From: Rhodobacteraceae bacterium LMO-JJ12
Lineage (GTDB): Bacteria > Pseudomonadota > Alphaproteobacteria > Rhodobacterales > Rhodobacteraceae
Length of the DNA: 64,000 nt
Reading direction: 5' to 3'
Assembly: GCA_021555075.1 (NCBI GenBank)
Contig: JAKGBX010000001.1
Coordinates: forward strand, 2,418,001 to 2,482,000
The notes below the pieces were generated by a model. That model was given only the letters and a program-made list of their open reading frames with translations, did no database searches and was not told the DNA's origin. Both the position numbers and the translations under genes were made by a program. Below, piece by piece: positions 17,366-24,887 of the stretch (the stretch's first letter is position 1; every line of letters starts with the position of its first letter).

Positions 17366-19000
17366 TCAGCGTTCTTCCAACAATAGCCCCCGGAAAATGG
17401 CATAACACATCAGCAAGAGCACCAGCGTGAACGGCAGACCCGTCGAAATCACCATCGACTGCAAGGCCTTCAACCCGCCACCAACCAACAGCACAATCGC
17501 CACCGCACCTTCAAAGATGCACCAGAACACCCGCTGAGGCACCGGCGCGTCGATCTTGCCGCCCGCCGTGATCGTATCAATCACCAACGACCCGGAATCT
17601 GACGATGTCACGAAGAACACAATCACCAGAACGATCCCGATCAACGAGGTGATCGAAGCCAGCGGCAGCACATCCAACATCTTGAACAACTGCAACTCCA
17701 ACACGGCCTCCTGTGCCACCGTATAGCCCTCGGTAACCACCTGATAGAGCGCCGTGCCGCCGAAAACGCTCATCCACAACACGCAGACCATGCTCGGGAT
17801 CAACAGCACGCAGATCAAGAATTCACGCACCGTGCGACCCCGGCTAACCCGGGCGATGAACATGCCGACAAACGGTGACCAGCTGATCCACCACGCCCAA
17901 TAGAACGCAGTCCAGCCTTGGCTAAAGTTCACATCTTCACGCCCAATCGGGTTCGACAGAGCCGGCAGATATTGGAAATATGCCCCCAGAGACGACACGA
18001 ACAGCTTCAGCAAATAGATCGTCGGCCCCACCAGCAACACAAAGATCAGCAGCAGAAACGCCAGCCCCATGTTGAGTTCCGAAAGTATTTTCACACCGCC
18101 ATCAAGCCCACGCACAACCGACACCAGCGCAATTGCGGTAATGACTGAAATCAGCACCACCTGGGTTGTCGACCCCACTGGAATGCCAAACAACTCGTTC
18201 AGCCCCGCATTCGCCTGCGTCGCGCCAAAGCCCAGCGATGTCGCCAGACCAAACAGCGTGGCAAACACCGCCAGCGTGTCGATCGCATGACCCCACCAGC
18301 CCCAGACCCGATCGCCCAGCAATGGGTAAAACGCCGAGCGAATGGTCAGCGGCAACCCCTTGTTATAGGTGAACAAAGCCAGCGCCAGCGCCACAACCGC
18401 ATAGATCGCCCAAGGGTGCAGACCCCAGTGAAAGATCGTCGCCGCCATACCCAGCCGGATAGCCTGGGCTTCATCGCCCCCGGCCGCGCCCAGTGGCGCC
18501 CAGTCGGTACGTGCGCCGCCCTCCGCGGCGGTGCCTCCGAGAGACGACGAGAAATGGCTCATCGGCTCGCTGACGCCAAAAAACATCAGCCCGATCCCCA
18601 TCCCGGCGGCGAACAACATCGCGAACCAACCGATATAGGTATAATCGGGCGTCGCATCCTTGCCGCCCAGCCGCACTTTGCCCCAAGGCGATACGATCAG
18701 GAAAAGGCAAAACAGCACAAAAATGTTGGCTGCACCCAGAAAGAACCAGTCAAACTGATGTGTTACCGTGTCAAACAGCCACTTGAATACACCCGCCGAC
18801 TGTTCGGGCAGCGCCAGCGCATAAAAGACAAAGGCAACGATCGCCATCCCTGAAATCATGAAAACAGGGTTGTGAATGTCAAAGCCGAATGGGCCAACAT
18901 TGCCTTCTATGTTGTCTTGTCCGACTTCATAGTCGGTGTCGATGATATCCGACGCGCCCTCTGGCGCGGGAATACCCTGATTGTCTGTTTCCTCGGCCAT
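17366..19000 (-). CDS. BCCT-family transporter (betaine/choline/carnitine or related osmolyte)
   Basis: 544 aa with about twelve membrane segments after an acidic cytoplasmic N-terminus of about 45 residues. Family marks are the AGMGIGLMFFGVSEP segment, the HWGLHPW tryptophan motif and the signature YWAWWISWSPFVGMFIARVS followed by RGRTVREF. BCCT carriers bring in quaternary ammonium compounds or, in marine bacteria, DMSP, driven by Na+ or H+. Substrate is not decidable by eye. It is 49 bases downstream of a universal stress protein gene on the same strand, a plausible two-gene operon, and ends at a strong terminator. Confidence 0.92.
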   Translation of the reverse strand: MAEETDNQGIPAPEGASDIIDTDYEVGQDNIEGNVGPFGFDIHNPVFMISGMAIVAFVFYALALPEQSAGVFKWLFDTVTHQFDWFFLGAANIFVLFCLFLIVSPWGKVRLGGKDATPDYTYIGWFAMLFAAGMGIGLMFFGVSEPMSHFSSSLGGTAAEGGARTDWAPLGAAGGDEAQAIRLGMAATIFHWGLHPWAIYAVVALALALFTYNKGLPLTIRSAFYPLLGDRVWGWWGHAIDTLAVFATLFGLATSLGFGATQANAGLNELFGIPVGSTTQVVLISVITAIALVSVVRGLDGGVKILSELNMGLAFLLLIFVLLVGPTIYLLKLFVSSLGAYFQYLPALSNPIGREDVNFSQGWTAFYWAWWISWSPFVGMFIARVSRGRTVREFLICVLLIPSMVCVLWMSVFGGTALYQVVTEGYTVAQEAVLELQLFKMLDVLPLASITSLIGIVLVIVFFVTSSDSGSLVIDTITAGGKIDAPVPQRVFWCIFEGAVAIVLLVGGGLKALQSMVISTGLPFTLVLLLMCYAIFRGLLLEER

Positions 19001-19049
19001 ACCCGGCCTCCCTATTCAAAAGAAATTGTGTGTTCGGAATATGCTGGCC

Positions 19050-19466
19050 TCAGCCACGCACCACCATCACCGACGCTTTCGCATGTGCCGCCACCTTGCC
19101 GCCATTCGACGGCCAGATATAGTCGGTCAGATTGGGCAGATGGCTGGCCATCACCACCAGATCGGCGTTGAGTTCCTTGCTCGCCTTGAGCAAAGCATCA
19201 TCCAGATCGGCCGTCGGGTCATGGCTGATCACCGTATGGGCTGACGTGGTCACCCCATGCGCCTTGCCCTGCGCCCCGGCAAATTCGGCCAACTTGGCCT
19301 GATACTCGTTCGGGTTATGCGCCAAGGCGCTCGGCGCAGAAGCCGTCACCCCGACATAGGTAATCGTCGCACCATAGTGCTTGGCCAGATCTCCGGCACA
19401 TTGCAGCGCGCGCACAAGATCGCCCGCATGTGCCAGATCGACTGGCACCATAATATTTTTAAACAC
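19050..19466 (-). CDS. Universal stress protein (UspA family)
   Basis: 138 aa single USP domain. It starts MFKNIMVPVDLAHAGD with the early Asp. The C-terminal nucleotide-binding region is degenerate (GGKVAAHAKASVMVVRG, compared with G-x2-G-x9-G-S/T). GTG start, preceded by a strong GGAGGGAG ribosome site. USP proteins are often paired with transporters and modulate them in response to ATP level; here the partner is the BCCT gene 49 bases downstream. Whether this one binds ATP is uncertain because of the changed loop. Confidence 0.85.
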   Translation of the reverse strand: MFKNIMVPVDLAHAGDLVRALQCAGDLAKHYGATITYVGVTASAPSALAHNPNEYQAKLAEFAGAQGKAHGVTTSAHTVISHDPTADLDDALLKASKELNADLVVMASHLPNLTDYIWPSNGGKVAAHAKASVMVVRG

Positions 19467-19706
19467 GATTCTCCCTCCGTTCCGGCGCGGGCGAAGGCTC
19501 TTAGTGGCTCAAATCACCGGACAGGCGGTCTTATTCCGCCTATCCTTCGCGCTCAGTGGCTTGTGGGGGTCCACGGCGGGTCCGCAGAATGCCCCTAGGA
19601 TGCCCAACCTAACAAGCGCAGGCGGGCAAGTTCAAACCGATAAGGCATTTTATGGCCCGAAACCGGCATCACCCGTGCCGCCTGGCACCCCGATCAGGGT
19701 AAATGA

Positions 19707-20126
19707 CTACGCCCCCAATGCCGCGCGAATCTTGTCGGCATTGGCCTTGATCACGGCGAAATCTTCCTGTTTTCCCGGCGGGCGCAACTTGTCGCCCTCA
19801 TGACGCGGCAACACGTGGTAATGCAGGTGAAACACCTCCTGCCCGCCTGCCGCCTCGTTGAATTGCTGCACCGTCACGCCATCGGCGCCAAACGCCGCCA
19901 TCACCGCATGGCCCATCTTTTGCACGGTCTTGAGGCACGCGGCCAACTGCGCCGGGCTGGCGTCAAGCATGTTGCGCGCCGGAGTCTTGGGAATCACCAG
20001 ACAATGCCCGTCCGCACGCGGCATGATATCCATGAACACGAAGGTATCGTCATCCTCATAAAGTTTTTCGCAAGGGATCTCACCGCGCAGAATCTTGGCG
20101 AAGATGTTGTCAGTGTCATAGCTCAT
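19707..20126 (-). CDS. HIT-family protein (histidine triad nucleotide hydrolase/transferase)
   Basis: 139 aa. HIT fold with FAKILRGEIPCEKLYEDDD at the N-terminus and the histidine triad HLHYHVLPR near the end. These proteins hydrolyse adenosine phosphoramidates or other nucleoside-linked groups. Start 20126 is chosen over an upstream in-frame start because it follows a GGAGG site and matches the family N-terminus (MSYDTDNIFAK). It is a single-gene unit; the 240 bases downstream, up to the universal stress gene, hold no recognisable gene. Confidence 0.92.
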   Translation of the reverse strand: MSYDTDNIFAKILRGEIPCEKLYEDDDTFVFMDIMPRADGHCLVIPKTPARNMLDASPAQLAACLKTVQKMGHAVMAAFGADGVTVQQFNEAAGGQEVFHLHYHVLPRHEGDKLRPPGKQEDFAVIKANADKIRAALGA

Positions 20127-20216
20127 GGGAAACCTCCGTGAATCATCCGTCAGGCCCAAGCTTACGCCCAAGCGACGCGGGCTAACACCACCCTTTGGCA
20201 GGCCCGCGCCGGTTTT

Positions 20217-21209
20217 TCATGCGTTCACATCAACCACCACACGGCCCTTGACCTGCCCTTGCAGGATATCAGCCCCCAGCTTGGGCAGATCGGCCAGCGT
20301 CGCCGGCTGGATCATCGCGTCCAGCTTGTCCATCGGCAGATCCCTGGCAATCCGCTGCCACGCACGCAGCCGGTTGTCATAGGGCTGCATCACGCTGTCG
20401 ATTCCCAGAAGGTTCACGCCACGCAGCAAGAACGGGATCACTGTCGCAGGTAACCCCGCCCCCCCTGCCAACCCCACGGCGGCAACCGAGGCGCCATATT
20501 TCATCTGTCCCAACACCCGCGCCAGCATTGCACCGCCCACGGCATCAACACACCCCGCCCAGGTCTCCGCCTCCAACGGGCGCTTCACGGTCTCGTTGAT
20601 CTCCTCGCGCGCCACGATCTGGCTCGCGCCCAGCGATTTGAGGTAATCCGCCGTCTCCGGCCGCCCGGTGACACCCGCCACCTCATACCCCAGATGCGCC
20701 AGGATCGCGGTCGCAACCGACCCGACCCCGCCTGCCGCACCGGTCACAAGCACCGGGCCATGCCCCGGCTTCAGCCCGTGATCCTCCAACGCCATAACAC
20801 TCAACATCGCCGTCAACCCGGCCGTGCCCACCGCCATAGCGCTGCGCGTATCCAACCCCTCAGGCAACGGCACCAGCCAATCCGCCCTGACCCGCGCCTT
20901 TTGCGAATAACCGCCCCAATGCGCCTCGCCAACGCGCCATCCCGTCAGAACAACCTTGTCGCCCGGCTTATAGCGCTCGTCGTCGCTCGCCTCGACTGTC
21001 CCGGCAAAATCAATCCCCGGCACATGCGGATACTTGCGCACCAGCCCGCCACCCGGCCCGATGCAAAGCCCGTCCTTGTAGTTCACCGTGGAATACTCCA
21101 CCGCCACCGTCACCTCGGCCTGCGGCAAATCCTCCAACCCGATCTGCGTCACCGCGGCAGAGGTCTTGCCGCTCTCTTCGTCCTTTTGCACAACCAACGC
21201 ATTAAACAT
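20217..21209 (-). CDS. acuI: Acryloyl-CoA reductase AcuI (YhdH-type MDR oxidoreductase)
   Basis: 330 aa zinc-less medium-chain reductase. AcuI-like features are MFNALVVQKDEESGK at the start, YSTVNYKDGLCIGPGGG, PGIDFAGTV and the NADPH-binding GAAGGVGSVA. AcuI reduces acryloyl-CoA to propionyl-CoA, detoxifying acrylate formed from DMSP in marine Rhodobacterales. The start at 21209 fits known family N-termini; 21218 is possible three codons upstream. It diverges from a GntR-type regulator with a pair of palindromes in between (21345-21387). The usual neighbour dmdA is not in the window. Confidence 0.9.
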   Translation of the reverse strand: MFNALVVQKDEESGKTSAAVTQIGLEDLPQAEVTVAVEYSTVNYKDGLCIGPGGGLVRKYPHVPGIDFAGTVEASDDERYKPGDKVVLTGWRVGEAHWGGYSQKARVRADWLVPLPEGLDTRSAMAVGTAGLTAMLSVMALEDHGLKPGHGPVLVTGAAGGVGSVATAILAHLGYEVAGVTGRPETADYLKSLGASQIVAREEINETVKRPLEAETWAGCVDAVGGAMLARVLGQMKYGASVAAVGLAGGAGLPATVIPFLLRGVNLLGIDSVMQPYDNRLRAWQRIARDLPMDKLDAMIQPATLADLPKLGADILQGQVKGRVVVDVNA

Positions 21210-21244
21210 CTCATCCATCCTTTTTGCGGGGCACCCACACCCCA

Positions 21245-21306
21245 TTTCATCTTGCCAAAAATATCCCGGGGGTTTGGGGGCAGCGCCCCCATCTTCCCGC
21301 AAATAC
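21245..21306 (+). repeat. Dispersed intergenic repeat, copy 1 (with GC hairpin)
   Basis: It reads TTCATCTTGCC then AAAAATATCCCGGGGGT and a GGGGGC..GCCCCC hairpin. It lies in the divergent region between acuI and the GntR gene, so it is probably in the acuI leader. Related copies are at 41050, 45632, 49508 and 51065. Confidence 0.8.
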
Positions 21307-21344
21307 TCCCAAACCACTTGGCGACTCGCCACTCTCATGCTTAA

Positions 21345-21353
21345 TGTCAGACA
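21345..21353. promoter_or_regulatory. Candidate operator TGTCAGACA (site 1)
   Basis: Nine-base palindrome between acuI and the GntR-type gene. A near-identical palindrome lies 34 bases away, centre to centre. FadR/FCD-type GntR proteins commonly bind TGTC-N-GACA-like sites, so autoregulation and acuI control are likely (inference). Confidence 0.6.
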
Positions 21354-21378
21354 ATTGCCACAACGGCGCAAGCAGAAA

Positions 21379-21387
21379 TGTCTGACA
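21379..21387. promoter_or_regulatory. Candidate operator TGTCTGACA (site 2), abutting the regulator start codon
   Basis: Palindrome ending two bases before the TTG start of the FadR-type gene at 21389. Both sites share the flanking AATT. Binding here would block transcription or translation start of the regulator itself. Confidence 0.6.
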
Positions 21388-21388
21388 A

Positions 21389-22120
21389 TTGAAGCTCGAC
21401 CCCGACAGCCCCGCCGACCTCTCGGCCCAGATCGCCAAGGCGATCCGCGACGCGATCATTTCCGGCGCGCTTATCGTTGATGAACGCCTGCCCTCCGAAG
21501 CCGAACTCTCCGAACAATTCTCGGTCTCGCGCTCCACCGTGCGCGAAGCCCTCAAGCGGCTGGCGGCGCAATCCCTGATCCGCACCCAACGCGGCGCAAC
21601 CGGCGGCGCCTTCGTCAACCGGCTCGACTTCAAAGACGCCTACAAGCAACAGATTACCACCTCGACCTTGCTCTTGTCGATGAACGCGGTCAGCTTCGAG
21701 ACCGCCTGCGAGGCGCGCTATGCGCTCGAACGCGCCTGTGCGTCGCTTTCGGCCCAACGCCGCACCGCCGATCAACTGGCCACCATGCGGCGCGAAATCC
21801 AGCGCCAGACACAGACCGATCTTTCGGACGAAGGCTTTTGCGACTCCGACGTGACCTTTCACCGCGCGCTGGTCGACGGCGCGGGCAACCCCGTGCTCAG
21901 CTATCAACTGGCCGGTGCGGTCGAGGCCATGCAGCCGCTGATGAACATGATCACCTTCACGGCCCGATCACGGGGCGCGATCGTGGATCTGCACAGCCGC
22001 ATTGCCGATGCGCTCGAAACACATGACGCCGCCGCCGCCGATGCCGCGCTCAAGGAACTTGCCGACTATACGCTGCATCTGGGCCGGACAATCATGCAAC
22101 AACGTCAATCGGCGACGTGA
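21389..22120 (+). CDS. FadR/FCD-type GntR-family transcriptional regulator
   Basis: 243 aa. A GntR winged helix is at about residues 10-75 (IRDAIISGALIVDERLPSEA, SVSRSTVREALKRL, IRTQRGATGGAFV). An FCD all-helical ligand domain follows (about residues 95-235, FCDSDVTFHRALVDGAGN with metal-type His). TTG start, with an in-frame stop two codons upstream, so the start cannot move up. No clear ribosome site is seen, and one operator-like palindrome touches the start. Divergent from acuI, which it probably controls in response to an organic acid or acyl-CoA ligand (inference). The downstream stretch to ssrA is about 80 bases. Confidence 0.88.
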   Translation: MKLDPDSPADLSAQIAKAIRDAIISGALIVDERLPSEAELSEQFSVSRSTVREALKRLAAQSLIRTQRGATGGAFVNRLDFKDAYKQQITTSTLLLSMNAVSFETACEARYALERACASLSAQRRTADQLATMRREIQRQTQTDLSDEGFCDSDVTFHRALVDGAGNPVLSYQLAGAVEAMQPLMNMITFTARSRGAIVDLHSRIADALETHDAAAADAALKELADYTLHLGRTIMQQRQSAT

Positions 22121-22164
22121 CACAAATTTACGGCGCTTTCCCGACTCCGGTTCTGCTTTGCCCC

Positions 22165-22193
22165 TTCAAATCGCTTGGACAAGCGCCTATATT
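22165..22193 (+). promoter_or_regulatory. Candidate promoter of ssrA
   Basis: A weak TTCAAA -35 box at 22165 and a TATATT -10 box at 22188 with 17 bases between them. They lie just upstream of the predicted acceptor piece of tmRNA. Assigned by eye only. Confidence 0.45.
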
Positions 22194-22199
22194 CGTTTT

Positions 22200-22515
22200 G
22201 CTCCCTTGGGGGCTATGGACATAAACGCGCTCGTAATAAGCGGATCGGACCCGGGGGCGGTACCCGGCGACTCCACCAAACATCCTTCATTTGGGGATCA
22301 TGGGGTCGAAACAGGATCGACGAACGTCTAAAGGGGTTTGCTTTGTCTCGGCGGGGTGCCACCGTATCGGCCCGAACAAGCTAGTTGCAAATGACAACAA
22401 AGCTCCGATGGCTCTGGCCGCGTAAGCGGTTCGAGGTATCGAAAACCTAAGTCCTCTCGCTTTGCAGCGTTTGGCGGGGTCCGCAGGCACCTGGCAACAG
22501 AAGCCTGCACCTTCT
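22200..22515 (+). ncRNA. ssrA: Two-piece (circularly permuted) tmRNA
   Basis: The gene is in permuted order. First comes the acceptor piece, with T-stem CCGGG/CCCGG around loop GGCGGTA (22251-22267), acceptor half CGACTCC and an encoded ACCA ending at 22278. A short spacer follows, and then the coding piece starting GGGGTCG at 22302, which pairs perfectly (one G-U) with CGACTCC. The tag frame at 22387-22425 reads ANDNKAPMALAA then TAA, a typical proteolysis tag. A stem GCAGGC/GCCTGC lies near the 3' end. tmRNA rescues ribosomes stalled on broken mRNA and tags the nascent protein for degradation. The outer 5' and 3' ends are estimates. Confidence 0.93.
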
Positions 22516-22789
22516 TCCCCCCCTGCAAATCCTCCGGTTCCGCGACCCTGTCTCTATCCTGAAATCCGATGCGCTATTTCTGAATCAGAACGGGCGCAAA
22601 TGGCTGGCCCCCCGAGACCATCGCCCGTTCGGTTAACCTTAACGCGCCTTAACCTATTCAGCTTTTCGATGTCATACGCCTGGCAGCCAGTCAGCAGCCG
22701 CAAATCACCCCCCGCCAGTCCCAGCGTCCGGTGCGATTAACTCTTTTGTTTGCGAAATCGCTGGACTTTTCCACGCGGCCCACTGATAT
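22516..22789. other. Intergenic stretch between ssrA and the polyamine operon
   Basis: No gene recognised. It probably contains the ssrA 3' processing region and the promoter of the following operon; a candidate operator palindrome starts at 22790. Confidence 0.5.
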
Positions 22790-22799
22790 TTTGATCAAA
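22790..22799. promoter_or_regulatory. Candidate operator TTTGATCAAA (site 1 of polyamine operon)
   Basis: Perfect ten-base palindrome in AT-rich flank, 21 bases before the glutamine synthetase-like gene. The same core recurs at 24173 at the start of the third-pathway gene. Function inferred from position. Confidence 0.5.
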
Positions 22800-22820
22800 T
22801 TTCAAAACGTCGGACCTCTC

Positions 22821-24137
22821 ATGGACACCTCGCCCCTTCACACTTTCCGCGCCGTAGCCTGCGACCTCAACGGCCAGATGCGCGGCAAGCGGTTGCCGAT
22901 TTCCAGCATCGACAAGCTGGATGAGGGCGCTGTGCGGATGCCCTATTCGGTGCTCAACGTCGATATCTGGGGCGCCGATATCGACGACAGCCCGCTGGTG
23001 TTTGACAGCGGCGATGCCGATGCCATCCTGCGCCCGACCGAACGCGGCGCGCTGCCGATGCCCTGGCTCGACAATCCTTCGGCGCTGGTGCCGATGTGGA
23101 TGTATCACGAAGACGGAACCCCGTTCGAGGGCGATCCACGCCATGCCCTTGCGCGCGTTCTTGAACGCTATGCCGCCCGTGGTTGGCGTGTCGAAGCCGC
23201 CGCCGAGATGGAGTTCTATCTGGTCGATGACAGTGGTGAATCCCCGGCCCCGCCGATCAACCCGCTTTCGGGCCGCCCGCTGCAAGGTCAGGCAATCCTC
23301 AGCCTGCGCCAACTCGACGCCTTCGATGATTTCTTCACCGAGCTTTACGAGGGCTGCGACGCCATGGGCATCCCTGCCCAAAGCGCCATTTCCGAGGCCG
23401 GTCTTGGCCAGTTCGAGATTGATCTGACCCATTCCGACGCCATGGAAGCCGCCGATAATGCTTGGCTTTTCAAGGCTTTAGTCAAAGGCCTTGCGCGGCA
23501 ACACGGCATGGCCGCCAGCTTCATGGCCAAACCCTTTGCGCATGATACCGGCAGCGGCATGCATGTGCATTTCTCGGTTCTCGATGAGCAGGGCAACAAC
23601 ATCTTCAACGATGGAACGGCCGCCGGTTCCGCGCAGTTGCGCCACGCCATCGCGGGCTGTCTGAATGCACAGCGCGCCTCCACGCTGGTCTTTGCGCCGC
23701 ATGCCAATTCCTATGATCGCATGGTTCCCGGCAATCACGCACCCACCGGCATTTGCTGGGCCTATGACAATCGCACCGCTGCAATTCGCGTCCCCGGCGG
23801 CAGCCCCAAGGCGCGGCGCATCGAACACCGCGTCTCGGGGGGCGACAACAATCCTTATCTCACCCTCGCGGTAATCCTCGGCGCTGCTCTGGCAGGCATT
23901 GAGGACGCAGCCGAACCGCCTGCCCCGATCACCGGCAACGCCTATGATCTCGACTTGCCGCAGATCGCCGACGACTGGTCAGGTGCTGTCGACGCGTTTG
24001 AAAACGATCCGCTGATTGCGCGCCTCTTGCCCCAAGACCTGATCCGCAACCTATGCTATACCAAGCGTCAGGAAATACGAAAATTCGCCGATATCGCGCC
24101 GCAAGAACAATGGAAATCCTATCTCGAAACGGTCTGA
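22821..24137 (+). CDS. Glutamine synthetase-like gamma-glutamylpolyamine synthetase (first copy)
   Basis: 438 aa. GS fold: AAEMEFYLVDDSG, GLGQFEIDL, GSGMHVHFSV, ANSYDRMVPGNHAP and a GICWAYDNRTAAIRVPGG segment, each close to the GS metal, ATP and glutamate-binding motifs. In the Puu-type pathway such enzymes link glutamate to putrescine or another amine using ATP. The start at 22821 is chosen because upstream frame codons look non-conserved; the ATG follows a palindrome by 21 bases. It begins a four-gene run with an amidotransferase, a second GS-like gene and a FAD oxidase. Whether the substrate is putrescine, another polyamine or a monoamine is open. Confidence 0.87.
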   Translation: MDTSPLHTFRAVACDLNGQMRGKRLPISSIDKLDEGAVRMPYSVLNVDIWGADIDDSPLVFDSGDADAILRPTERGALPMPWLDNPSALVPMWMYHEDGTPFEGDPRHALARVLERYAARGWRVEAAAEMEFYLVDDSGESPAPPINPLSGRPLQGQAILSLRQLDAFDDFFTELYEGCDAMGIPAQSAISEAGLGQFEIDLTHSDAMEAADNAWLFKALVKGLARQHGMAASFMAKPFAHDTGSGMHVHFSVLDEQGNNIFNDGTAAGSAQLRHAIAGCLNAQRASTLVFAPHANSYDRMVPGNHAPTGICWAYDNRTAAIRVPGGSPKARRIEHRVSGGDNNPYLTLAVILGAALAGIEDAAEPPAPITGNAYDLDLPQIADDWSGAVDAFENDPLIARLLPQDLIRNLCYTKRQEIRKFADIAPQEQWKSYLETV

Positions 24138-24172
24138 GCGCAGGCCCGACGCGCCTCTGGCGCCCACAACAA

Positions 24173-24184
24173 ATTTGATCAAAT
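24173..24184. promoter_or_regulatory. Candidate operator ATTTGATCAAAT (site 2 of polyamine operon)
   Basis: Perfect twelve-base palindrome that overlaps the A and T of the amidotransferase start codon. It shares its core with the site at 22790, suggesting a second control point inside the operon. Confidence 0.5.
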
Positions 24185-24887
24185 GAGCCTCGTTATGAAA
24201 ATCGGCATCCTTCAAACCGGTCACGCCCCCGACACCCTCCTGCCCGAGACCGGCGACTATGATGAAATGTTCGTTAAGCTCCTGTCCGGCCATGGTTTCA
24301 CGTTCGAAACCTTTGCCGTGGTTGATGGTGTTTTTCCCGAAAATGCAATGGCTTGCGACGGGTGGTTAATCACCGGATCACGCCATGGTGCCTATGAAGA
24401 TCACCCCTGGATCGCGCCCCTCAAAGCCTTGATCCGCGAGATCGCCGCGTCGAATCGCCCGCTGATCGGGGTTTGTTTTGGCCACCAGATCATTGCGCAG
24501 GCCCTCGGCGGCAAGGTTGAAAAGTTCTCCGGAGGCTGGTCAGTTGGCCCGCAAGTATATGAAATAAATGGACAAAACATGACGCTAAACGCCTGGCACC
24601 AGGATCAGGTGGTGCAAAATCCACCTGGCGCAAAAGTCATCGGCTCAAGCGATTTTTGCGCCAACGCCGCCATGATGATTGGCGAAAATATCCTGACAAT
24701 TCAACCACATCCAGAGTATGGCGCGACTTTCATCGCCGGTCTGATCGACAAGCGCGGCCGCGGTGTCGTCCCCGACGATCAACTCGACCGCGCCAAATCC
24801 GCCCTCTCCACCCCCCTCGACAACGCCAGTTTCGCCAACCTCATGGCCTCGTTTCTCAGCGCGCATTCTGCGGAGCACCAACAATGA
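24183..24887 (+). CDS. Class I glutamine amidotransferase-like protein (gamma-glutamyl hydrolase candidate)
   Basis: 234 aa GATase fold. The catalytic Cys is in LIGVCFGHQIIAQALGG near residue 100 and the His/Glu pair is in QPHPEYGATF near residue 180. In the putrescine pathway PuuD, a class I amidotransferase-like hydrolase, splits gamma-glutamyl-GABA; this position in the operon suggests that job, but sequence family alone also allows GMP-synthase-like amidotransferases. The start could also be 24195 (MKIGIL). No clear ribosome site, and the ATG lies within a palindrome. Its stop overlaps the next gene's ATG. Confidence 0.8.
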   Translation: MSLVMKIGILQTGHAPDTLLPETGDYDEMFVKLLSGHGFTFETFAVVDGVFPENAMACDGWLITGSRHGAYEDHPWIAPLKALIREIAASNRPLIGVCFGHQIIAQALGGKVEKFSGGWSVGPQVYEINGQNMTLNAWHQDQVVQNPPGAKVIGSSDFCANAAMMIGENILTIQPHPEYGATFIAGLIDKRGRGVVPDDQLDRAKSALSTPLDNASFANLMASFLSAHSAEHQQ

